Source: Chrysomallon squamiferum
Taxonomy: Eukaryota > Mollusca > Gastropoda > Neomphalida > Peltospiridae
Length of the DNA: 64,000 bases
Assembly (NCBI GenBank): GCA_012295275.1
Contig: CM022672.1
Location: 12,552,995 to 12,616,994 of the forward strand
Direction: 5' to 3'
This document shows positions 33,301-42,165 of this stretch, piece by piece. A program made the position numbers and the translations under genes. Under the pieces are notes generated by a model. That model made no database searches. It was given only the letters and a program-made list of their open reading frames with translations, and had not been told where the DNA came from. How positions within the stretch are numbered: the stretch's first letter is position 1; each line of letters starts with the position of its first letter.

Positions 33301-35603
33301 ACTTACAACTGACTGCTGTTTGGTACCAGGTTATTGAAACTCTTCCAACATTGGTGAGGTTAGGGGTGAAAATCCCTGGGACAAAGGGATAGCCAAGAAT
33401 TGCCAACATCCCAGTTGTGACGGTTTCTTTCATTGTCACATCAGAAATAGTTGCCTCAGTGGAGTTCTCCGAATGCAGCAGCTCAGTTTTAAAAAACACT
33501 AATGGTGGTTTCCTTGAGCTATCAATCATCTGTAAAATAAATAATATTTAAAAAAATAAATAAATGAAAGTAAATATAATAAAATAAATAAATAAATAAA
33601 CAAAAATAAAAAATAATAAAATAATAAACAAACAAAAATAATCCTAACAGCAACAATAACACAAAACAAACAAACACATAAATAATCATAATTTTAATTA
33701 GAAAATGAAGTATTATTCAAAGGCTAGTACCTAACAGTATAGATAATAAGAACAGATGAATGTTTAAGGACACTTTAAATCATTTTAACACTAAGGGTTA
33801 TTAGGTGTATGTAGTTTGTGTTCTGCTTATATGAGAGGAAATCTCCTTTAATATGAACCTTATCACAGACAGGAATTTAATACTGCCTTTAATTAAAAAA
33901 AAATGTGCCATAGTATTTAGGTGGATGGGAAATTGCCTTTTGGGAATACTGATGGATGACTAAATTCTAACTGCACATTTTTACAGCTATAAGTTCTATT
34001 AATATCTAAAACAAATGTGACAACAAAATTAGTTAATCATAAGGTGAAAAATTATATTATATCAAATAGCAAGAGGCAGGTGCAGTTTTTCTGAAAATGG
34101 GAGGCATTGTAGGTGTAATGGATGTAACTTTCAAGGTGAAATGAGTTTCAAATAGAGTTAAAAACATTTAGAAAAAAAAAAAATTAAAAAAAAAAACACT
34201 GGTTCATGGAATTTCCTAAATCTGTTTTGTACATTATTTTAAAAAAAATTTGTGTAAAGACTTTATTTACAATACATCATTACAGTTAACGATAAAAATA
34301 ATGATGACAAAGGTTTTTAAATGAAAAATTCTGGTCTCTTCAATATTTTGTGTTCTAATTTCTTCTTTTATTCCACAAAAATAATCATATTATTTAAAAT
34401 TAATTTCTGGCTTCTTTATGGCATTTTCCTTTCAATAATTCCATGAAAATGCAATCATATTATTTAAAATTAATTGTTACAGTTAACAATAAATAAAAAG
34501 TTGCCTTACTTCAAGAGTTCTGGTTGTGTTTTTTTAATTTAAATCTAATCACTTTGTTTATGATATATTTTCACAGCTGATAATAAATTTGATGTTGATT
34601 CATTTCCCGATTAATACCATCAAAATGCAGTCACACTATTTAAAATAGATTAAAACACTTAACAGTAACTGTAACATTGACTTACTTCAAGAGTTCTTGT
34701 TATGATGACATCAGGGACTGTGATGGAAGAATCGTTGGATACATTCTGAATATGTGTGCGGACTCCATTACCAAGGACAGTGTCTGCAGAACCGAGTACC
34801 GGCCAAGGGGAACCAGGCGTAACAGAATTATCAGACACCATTAAAGTCACCTGTTCAACAGAAGAAAAGTTTAGCTTAGTAACACATTCAGTGCATTTTT
34901 AAAATGTCCCTACAGTGATACAAGAATATATAAAGTATATTTTCTAGCTATGTTTAATTTGTATTTTGGTAAAAACTGTGACATTAAGATGTTCTGTATC
35001 AGTATTATTTTACCTCATATTTTGTTATGGGCAGTGATAGGACATCCAAACAATAAAATAATAATAATATATATGGAATTAAAATTAGACAGTTTGTTAT
35101 TTATACTGCCACATATGATATTTAATATATGGTTTTACGATGTTATCATACAGGTGGTTAAAGACTAAACAGCTAATGATTGCTGCAAATACATTTTTTT
35201 TTTTTTTTTTTTTTTGCACAGAATTTTGAAATAAGAAAATTAATTAAAAAATTAAACTATTACTACTACTGCTACCACTCTACTATACTACTACTACTTC
35301 AACCACCACCACAACCACCACTACTAAAAACAATAACTGAACAGAACAACTAAAACAACAGAAATAATAATAATTTTATTAACAACAATAATAGTAAACA
35401 GAACAATATATTTTAACACACACACACACACACCAAAGATATCTCACCTGTCCTGATAATGGAAGCCCTCCAGTTGATGATATAGGCTGGTTTTCATAAC
35501 TACATAAGTCTACAAATGTCACCTGAGAATGAACTACACCAGACAGTGCTGTCACAGATATAATGTAGATCTTGACTAAAAACAAAACATAGTTTTTCTT
35601 CAT
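15564..35603 (-). CDS. EVC2: EVC2 (limbin) homologue, 27 coding exons, 1344 aa
   Basis: EVC2 is a type I membrane protein that partners EVC at the ciliary base and promotes Hedgehog signalling downstream of Smoothened in vertebrates. The reconstructed protein has a signal peptide (about 1-26), a ~220-residue ectodomain with several N-glycosylation sequons, one transmembrane helix (about 248-272), then ~900 residues of Glu/Gln/Lys-rich coiled coil and an acidic, Ser-rich tail ending in a lysine cluster. Human limbin has the same order and similar length. The start ATG at 35603 has A at -3 and leads directly into the hydrophobic signal. All 27 exons join in phase; the stop is TAG at 15566-15564. 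The gene lies head to head with EVC, as in mammals. Individual sequence identity is low, as expected for coiled coil, so the name rests on topology, length, C-terminal basic motif and the EVC neighbour. Confidence 0.88.
16314..16352. repeat. AAT microsatellite
   Basis: About eleven AAT units in the last EVC2 intron (between exons 27 and 26). Confidence 0.9.
16997..17332. mobile_element. 336-bp non-autonomous DNA transposon (MITE) with TA target-site duplication, copy 1
   Basis: The element starts CAGGTACTGGACCAAT and ends ATTGGTCCGGTACCTG, imperfect terminal inverted repeats with 15 of 16 bases matching. It is flanked on both sides by TA (16995-16996 and 17333-17334). The TA duplication and CAG termini fit the Tc1/mariner-pogo superfamily. 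There is no transposase ORF. A second copy is at 18442-18923. It lies in the last EVC2 intron. Confidence 0.85.
17369..17443. repeat. AAT/AAC microsatellite
   Basis: A trinucleotide tract of AAT units interrupted by AAC, about 35 bases beyond MITE copy 1. The long apparent open frames across it (poly-Ile) are artefacts. Confidence 0.9.
18442..18923. mobile_element. 482-bp MITE related to copy 1, with TA flanks, copy 2
   Basis: The left end starts CAGGTTTCAAACCATTTATC and the right end is its approximate complement, finishing GATTCGGTACCTG; TA flanks both sides (18440-18441, 18924-18925). Internal blocks such as TGCTGCATT and GACTGTTGCTGTGTA resemble copy 1, so both belong to one family but have diverged. 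It contains no transposase. It lies in the EVC2 intron between exons 25 and 26. Confidence 0.78.
20410..20412 (-). other. EVC2: Probable GC-AG intron: EVC2 exon 24 donor
   Basis: Exon 24 reads through KKIQEQ and stops at CAG followed by GCTAGT on the minus strand. The next exon starts after TCAACAG at 19628 with ELQFISGL, which requires phase 0. The nearest GT (GCTA/GTAAAA) would give phase 1 and a different frame. CAG/GCTAGT resembles the known GC-AG donor consensus. The alternative is a missed small exon. Confidence 0.6.
20727..20764. repeat. AAT microsatellite
   Basis: About twelve AAT units in the EVC2 intron between exons 23 and 24. Confidence 0.9.
21072..21170. repeat. TATC/TGTC tetranucleotide array
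   Basis: An imperfect array of TATC, TGTC and TACC units just upstream (in gene orientation) of EVC2 exon 23. It is pyrimidine-rich on the plus strand and purine-rich on the EVC2 sense strand. Confidence 0.85.
21395..21470. repeat. AAAT microsatellite, interrupted
   Basis: Three runs of AAAT units separated by AAATTTAAAT in the EVC2 intron between exons 22 and 23. Confidence 0.85.
23877..23952 (+). mobile_element. SINE-like 76-bp repeat, copy A
   Basis: This 76-bp block matches the reverse complement of 25534-25609 at 68 of 76 positions by my count. It has an A-box-like TCAGTGGTTAGA and a B-box-like GGTTCCAGGATCAATC at tRNA-like spacing, which suggests the head of a tRNA-derived SINE. It sits in the EVC2 intron between exons 18 and 19, antisense to EVC2. 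Confidence 0.6.
25081..25195. repeat. AAT microsatellites flanking a GAT/GAA tract
   Basis: AAT units at about 25083-25105, GAT/GAAG units to about 25137, and a longer AAT run at about 25160-25193. They abut the acceptor of EVC2 exon 17 (25074). Confidence 0.9.
25360..25436. repeat. TCA/TTA trinucleotide repeats
   Basis: Runs of TCA and TTA units in the EVC2 intron between exons 16 and 17. The apparent His/Ser-rich ORF is an artefact of the repeat. Confidence 0.9.
25534..25609 (-). mobile_element. SINE-like 76-bp repeat, copy B, overlapping the EVC2 exon 16 donor
   Basis: On the minus strand this block starts ATTG/GTAAGT, where the slash is the EVC2 exon 16-intron junction (exon ends at 25606), and continues into the A-box-like ATCAGTGGCTAGACATGAC. 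Copy A shares the same first 11 bases, including ATTGGTAAGT. The 5' splice site of this exon is therefore part of the repeat match. Further repeat body may extend to about 25490. Confidence 0.6.
27228..27334. repeat. CA tract followed by a ~62-bp TC tract
   Basis: CA units at about 27229-27260 are followed by an uninterrupted TC run at about 27273-27334, in the EVC2 intron between exons 12 and 13 (GA on the sense strand). Confidence 0.95.
30943..31200 (-). mobile_element. Degenerate retroposon-like repeat, copy 1
   Basis: This block aligns with 59290-59580. Shared landmarks on the plus strand include AAATGCCTCATAC near the left end and TTTCAAAAAGAGTCTAGT near the right end. It lies against the donor of EVC2 exon 6 (31206), in EVC2 orientation if the poly(A) side seen in copy 2 marks the 3' end. 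It has no intact ORF. Confidence 0.6.
31207..35603 (-). other. EVC2: EVC2 exons 1-6: signal peptide, ectodomain and transmembrane helix
   Basis: Exons on the minus strand: 35603-35448, 34850-34686, 33529-33307, 32761-32655, 32161-32090, 31350-31207. Exon 1 begins MKKNYVLFLVKIYIISVTAL, a clear signal peptide. The ectodomain carries sequons such as NVS, NDS, NST and NLT and few cysteines. Exon 6 encodes the membrane helix (LTALTFFMALLLGILLVILI and onward) followed by the stop-transfer sequence RYFLKNGKWSKG, placing the rest of the protein in the cytoplasm. Exon junctions are all canonical GT-AG. Confidence 0.88.
34447..34704 (-). repeat. Tandem duplication of the EVC2 exon 2 3' end and its donor
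   Basis: On the plus strand CTTACTTCAAGAGTTCT occurs at 34505 and again at 34681, 176 bases apart, and the flanks also align (AAAATGCA followed by TATTTAAAAT). The 34681 copy contains the genuine exon 2 donor (GAA/GTAAGT on the minus strand). The other copy is a decoy with GAA/GTAAGG inside intron 2. A shorter related block occurs near 34383. Confidence 0.8.
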
Positions 35604-37595
35604 TGTCTGTCAGTCCAGTGAGCTAAAGCAGTTAAATTTCAGAGTCTGGAGTATGTAAACACATTTCTGTAAAATAAAATGAAATACATTTCTGTAAAAC
35701 AACATTAAACAGATCAATATAAAAGTAAATTAAACATATTTCTGTAAACCAAAATTAAACAGATTAATATAAAACTAAATTAAACATATTTCTGTAAAAC
35801 TGAATTAAACATATTTCTGTAAAACTAAATTAAACATATTTCTGTAAAACTAAATTAAACATATTTCTGTAAAACAAAATTAAACATATTCCTGTAAAAC
35901 TAAATTAAACATATTTCTGTAAAACTAAATTAAATACATTTCTATTAAACTATTTCATAAAGTCTTGAAGATTATGGTAAACAGTACAAAAACATTTTCA
36001 AAAGATACAAAAATCTGAAGTTTTCAGTAGATTGCATTTCAAAACTACTGTATTTATATGAATGATTTATTTCCTCTAACATTAACAGATAAAAGTATTA
36101 ATCAAATTTTGTGTCTAATTTCATTTAGGAGATCATGAAACAGCTTTTATTTAAATCCAGTAAAAATAATTCGAAAAAAAAAAATATATATATATTATAA
36201 TTTTTTAAAAATTAAAAAAAAAAAACTTTTGTTCTAATATATTTTACTGGTAATCAGTTGATGTTCATCATTTGGTAATTCATCACATATCTTTGTTTCT
36301 TCACATATCATGTTCTCTTGTAACAAGATATTGACATAATATGAAATAATCATAGTGGTGGAATAACAGAGAATGAATAAATAAATTAATAAGTTAAATA
36401 CATTAATTGAAAATATGCATAAATGTTTCTAATGTTTTCTTCTTATTATTGTTATTATTATTTTTTGTTTTGACTGCTAACATTAAAACAAATACAGCTA
36501 TTTCAAATAAATCATTTAAAATATTTTCAGGTTTTCAATTTTAAAACAATCTTTTCAATTTAATGAGTTACACTGAGCCAAAATAATAATTAAAAAGTGA
36601 TATACAATGTTGTGATTTATTTTGTTGTATTAAAAAAGTTAATAAGAAACTAAATAATTTGAAAAACAACCCTCCAAGCCAAACAAATAAAAAAGTAATA
36701 ATAAAAAATGTATTTTTAATTTTTTTTTTAAATTTCTATGGTATCCATTATAAAACAGAAATACACTAACACACTGATATCTAACTTATTAAATTGAATC
36801 AGTTGAAAATGTTCGAAAATAAGAAGGATCTCAATTGATCAGGATGATTAACTCTGCAAAACAGATAAACTGTCAAGAAAACTTAATTACAAATAGTACT
36901 TAACAGATCAATACTAATATGACAAGTGAAGTATCTGTTATTTGCTGCTCTGAAAGGATGATGGACTCGCTGTCTTCAATATGATATCACGTACTGACGT
37001 TAAACAGATTACTTAGTGACACCTGCATTGTTAGATGCTAGGCAGATGTCACTTAAACTGCTTAATGTAACTTAATTAATGGATAAGTGTTATTTTTGTG
37101 CTCATCTTTTTCTTTTTAAAACACCAGGAAACATTTCCCATTATTGTATATGCACTTTTTGCTTATTAATTTTAATAACATTAGTGTAAAGATCAGGGTT
37201 TGTCCTGCCTGGCAACTTGGAAACATAAAGGCATGCATACATACATATCATATATAAATACTGCTGACAATGCATACATTCATATTGTACACACATACAC
37301 ACACATGCATACCACACATAGAAGAGACATATATTTCTACATGTACACATATATATGAACGTTTATACATACTCTCATGCCCACTTACACATAAACAAAC
37401 ATAGACAGGTATATAAATATTTGGATATAAAAGAACAAGTATCAAAATCTGCATTATATTTGCATATATATGATAATATATATCTGAAAATTAAAATATA
37501 AAACCTGGTTGAATTCTTTTATTATAATTTAAAGTTATTACAATGATTGTAAGATAAATATACTGGTTTTGTTTTCTTTGTAGTTTTTTTTTAAA

Positions 37596-37629
<34 letters not shown>

Positions 37630-38003
37630 TACTGTTGTTTCATCAATAGTTGTTGTTTACATTCTAACACTGTCAAATATCAGGGGAAAATTTTTGTTTT
37701 AAATTAATAAATGGAAATTAAACAAACGTAGGCTGTTATGACTTTTTGTACAGAACCACAACAGTATTTTCGTTATAATTTCATATGTACGTGGATATAT
37801 ACATGCACATGTTAATTAATTACCACAACACTAAGAAACAGGGAGATAAACAAAAGTTCATTAATGGTTATTAACCTACCAGTCTTATTCATATTTCACA
37901 CAGTTAATCCATAGCACAAGTATATTTACTGTAGAAAAAAGCAGTCATTTAACGCATATATAAAAAACAATGTTATCTTAAACCTAATTACTTGACGTAT
38001 TTA
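35604..38003. other. EVC2-EVC divergent interval outside the promoter core
   Basis: No coding exon is visible. Besides the 25-bp array it contains AT-rich DNA, a CA/TA-rich stretch at about 37230-37400 and an AAT tract near 37598-37627. On the minus strand an acceptor-like AACTGCTTTAG lies about 22 bases before the EVC2 ATG, which would allow a 5' UTR intron reaching back to the promoter core near 38 kb. Confidence 0.5.
35654..35950. repeat. 25-bp tandem repeat array
   Basis: Units of about 25 bp contain ATTTCTGTAAAACTAAATTA. The proximal part alternates with a diverged unit containing AGATTAATATAAAA; the distal part from about 35780 is nearly regular. The array lies about 50-350 bases upstream of the EVC2 start codon, in the divergent EVC2-EVC interval. 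Confidence 0.9.
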
Positions 38004-38175
38004 CCGCTTTCTGAAAAATACACACTGCAGTCAGTTTCAAGGCACCCCAGTCAGTGCCTCGTTTAACAGTAAATTTCGCGGGCATCTGAAAACCGTTGCC
38101 ACGAAGCAACGGTTGGTTATTTACCACAACAACGAAAATGGCGGCTTGCATGACTTAACAGGAAGTGAAAGTGCT
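38004..38175. promoter_or_regulatory. Putative bidirectional EVC2/EVC promoter core
   Basis: This is the only GC-richer, CpG-containing block between the two start codons. It contains an E2F-like TTTCGCGGG (38074-38082), an RFX X-box-like inverted repeat CCGTTGC-6-GCAACGG (38093-38112), a YY1-like AAAATGGCGGC (38135-38145) and an ETS-like ACAGGAAGTG (38158-38167). The X-box spacer is longer than the usual consensus. RFX factors control many ciliary genes, which suits EVC and EVC2. The ATG in the YY1 motif opens a six-codon uORF if transcribed. All functional assignments are inference from motif matches. Confidence 0.6.
38005..38090 (-). other. EVC2: Candidate EVC2 5' untranslated first exon
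   Basis: Reading leftward from the promoter core, a donor-like AAAGCG/GTAAAT is found at 38004-38003 on the minus strand. Joined to the acceptor-like site at about 35626, it would give EVC2 a short non-coding first exon and a 2.4-kb 5' UTR intron containing the 25-bp array. The exon start is a guess. The alternative is an EVC2 promoter close to its ATG. Confidence 0.3.
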
Positions 38176-38275
38176 CGAAATGTCTAACCAAATAAACAGC
38201 TTATGACAACATTTTGATAAACTAAAATTTAAGAAATACAATTAAAGGTTGATTCAGAGAACTGCAGGTGCGATA

Positions 38276-38774
38276 ATGGCGTCATGTTCGAATGTAATGA
38301 GCGATATATGTTTACCTGTGGCGATCGAAGTTGTCCAAACAGGATTCAGTGCACATCCAGGATGGATAGCAGGGGCATTTTTCCTTGGTCTTTTTCTGGG
38401 AGCGATTGTCACTGCTCTCCTAGTCAGACCATGTTTAAGAGATTGGCAAAAGAAAAAGGTAGACTATTCATATCTTTTATCTTTAATAATGTTTTATTAT
38501 CATTCTAATTTCTAATAGTTTTACTGCATTTCAGTTATTCATTTTTTTACGGATATAATATTCTCAAAGAACACAGCTAATAATTAATACAGAAACATAC
38601 AAATTATCAACCCTCCCAAAAAATAAAACAGATCGAACCCACCAACATCAAGACAGCAATAAATAACACAAACATGCCCGAACTGGCGCGCACACACACA
38701 CAAAATCAAACGCTCCCCAGACTGTACAAAAAACAACAACAAAACAATAAAAACAAAACAGAAACAACAAACTG

Positions 38775-38818
<44 letters not shown>

Positions 38819-41800
38819 AAAAAAAAAAAAAAAAAAAAAAAACATAAACCCCCTAAAAAAAACACCAAAACAACATAGACAGACAAAAAACAACTCAACA
38901 AATAAGCAGAACTGCAAAAAAAAAAAAAAAAAAAAAAAAAAACAATATAAACATCAGTTACATTATTTCACTTTGGTTATACCATTATATGAATAGTAAA
39001 TTATATATTTATCTTAATACTTCAGAGACAAGATATGGAGGAAGCTATGATAGCATCAGGAACAATGGATTCATTTGTCACTACTGAATATGTCAGTCCA
39101 GAAAAGGTAAATATTTTTAAGAATTTATTTGATATCTATTTATAAGGCAAATGTTAAAGGATTTATTTATGTAGCCTTCAGTGAATCTGATTTTAGTAAA
39201 ATAAACTGATAATAACCATAGGTGATCCAAATATACATAAATAACGTAGAGCAGAATGTAGCTTAATTTCCAGTGGATTTTTGGATGTATCCTTCTTGGT
39301 AGACTCATCAAGCTATTGCCAGTTCCAAACTGTGCTCCACAACAAAGGCTGTGGTTATGTAGTATATATATATAGTGTGATATATATAAATATGCCAAAT
39401 GGCTAATCAAAAAGAGTATCCACTGAATTTGCAGAAGCAGATTTTTTTTGTGTCATTATTTGACTGATCCTTAACTATATGTGCACTGGTATGTAACAGT
39501 ATGTGTTGAGTATACTGTTGAATTAAATTTTTATTTTATTTTTTTCATTTGTTAAAGGAAAATAATGAAATCCACTAAATATAATACATAAACATGCACT
39601 CAGAAAGTTGAAGAAAGGCAAAAGCATTTTCTAATTAAAAAAATGTGAATGCATTGTCTGTGTAAATATTTGTATGTATAAACATGATTGTAATGAATAT
39701 ATTTGCATGTGTAAGTGTGGATATGAATGTATAATGTTATTGTCTGTGTGCATGTGTGTGTGTGTGTGTGTGTGTATGTAAATAAACACACACACACACA
39801 CACACATATAGAGTGGTTATATAAATACTGGAAAATATGTATAAGTGTAGGTATATGAATGTATAATTTTAATGTCTCTGTAGGTATATGAATGTATAAT
39901 TTTAATGTCTATGTGAATATGTATGTGTGTGTTTATATATATATATATACTATACACACAAACATATATAGAGTGATTATAGTGTGATAAAAATACTCAA
40001 AAATGTTGAATTTATCCTTTATAAACTCACAATACTATGCAAATGGTGTCAGTTTTAATATAAATATAATTAAAAAAGCATTATTCAGTTCAAAACATTT
40101 TTTTAGTTTTTTGTTTGTTTTACTTTCACAGACTGCCATTTCTGATGGAAGACCAAAATCGAAAAAGAAAAAAGGATCTAGGTTTGGAAGAAAAAGTGCT
40201 AAAACCAGAGAAGATGATTCCTGTTCAGATGTGGAAGTCAACTCTGCTCTCAGTCGAGGGATGGTTGACGTTCTTGTCCAGACAACCAGGTTTGTGTCAT
40301 TTTAACTGGTTTCCTCTTTTGTATCTCTTTTACTTGTGACATTAGATCCCTGACCAAGTAGTATATTTAGTATTTTGCTTAGCCTAAAAAATAAAGCAGG
40401 TAAAATGGAATAACAACAAAAACAAGGGCCAAGGGGTGAGTGACTTTCTACCTGTACACTTGGTGCAAACACAATCACATGCCAGTGATTATTAGTAATT
40501 TTATCTCCTATCAAATGGCTAATTTAAGCCATCAATTAACAATTCTAGGTCATTAATAAAAAGTTGTATTTTTTTTATGTATGCTTAACCTTCAATTCAG
40601 TGAGTGGTTCATACTTATTCACTACTTAAGATAAACATTCTTAAGACACACCAGTGACAACAGCACTAGGATTAGGAATGATATTTACTGGGTCAAAGAT
40701 ATTTTGACACATCATTTAAAAAAATGATCCATGGATACATTAGTAATGAAGTGCAATATGCCATATGTCTTTAGTTTAGTTTTCTAAAGAATACAGACAG
40801 GGAAATAATGACATGTTCCAAATATGGCCTACACACAAGTAAATACTGTTTGCCTTGTTAGTAACCTGAAAGTGATCAATAGCACCCTGTGCTGTTGGCT
40901 CTGTAATTATTTGCTCTAGAGGATATGGCTTATATGAATTAATAATCATGTTTCTTACATTTTCACGTTCAAAAACTCATTAAAATCACCAAAGAGTAGA
41001 ACTGTTCACGACAAGAAGTCTTTATATTTAATTGTGTTTACAGTCACACCGTCAGATTTAGGTTTACGTTGAAATATTTCCAGTCATTTTATGTTCTCAT
41101 TTAACAAATTTCATCTGTTGCAAGAATGATTATTGACATCTTAGCAGTTATATAAACATGATAATGGTGACATCATTATTGTCTTTCTTATGAAACCTAT
41201 TAATATTTAGCTTACTACAAAGTATTATATCAGATGCTTTCTGTTAATAGTGTTATATCTAAAATATACTGATATTCAGCAAGAGATACCTTTTTTTTTT
41301 ATCATACATGTTGAGTGTTAAGATGTGATGTAGTTAAAAACTTAGCAAAACATGCTTGTAATTATAATCTTGAAAAATATATAAACTTAATATGTTGGTG
41401 CAAAAATAAATAAATAAATAAAACAATTATACACATTTATTTCTCTTTAAAATAGGTTTGTGACCTAATAGTAATACCAAGCCACACACACACACGCACA
41501 CACTTTCATAAAATATGAATAAAAATAAATCTTTGTTTGAAGCAAATACCTAAACATACTGGACAGATGGATGAAAAAAAAAAAAATGCAACAACAACCC
41601 CCTTCTGAATATTTGACCAAACAAATAATATCAGATATCATAAGTAAAGCAAATTTGAATAGGATCAGATTACACGATGCATAAAATTCTGTGAATGCTT
41701 CATTGATGTTACTGTTTGTGGCACTAACAGTACTGCTAGATTTCTATTTGTGTTAAGAACTAATAACCTTCACCCAGAAAATGTCAATAGTTCTGTTGTT

Positions 41801-42068
41801 GTTCACAATGGCTTTGGGTTTAGTTGACAAAGCAAAATAGTAGATGACAAAATCCTTTTATTTCAGAAGAGCATGACTAGGCTTGCAGTCCTTGGGAAAA
41901 GGAGTGTTCAAATTCCAGTGGCATTTTAGATAAAGGAAAAAAAGCAAGAAATAATGACAGTAACAAAAACAGCAACAACAACAACAACAACAATAATAAT
42001 AAAGTATAGAAGTAAAAAATATAAAATATATAAATAAAATAAAAAACAAAGAATAAATGACTAAAAAT

Positions 42069-42165
<97 letters not shown>

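Noticed and set aside
35654-35950. A CRISPR-like array
   Set aside because: Repeats are directly contiguous without unique spacers, and the DNA is plainly eukaryotic.
38249-38275. An upstream start for EVC at 38249
   Set aside because: That codon is TTG; the first ATG in frame is 38276 and has a good initiation context.
38584-38917. Overlapping Phe/Cys-rich minus-strand open frames
   Set aside because: They are translations of poly(A) and A/C-rich sequence.
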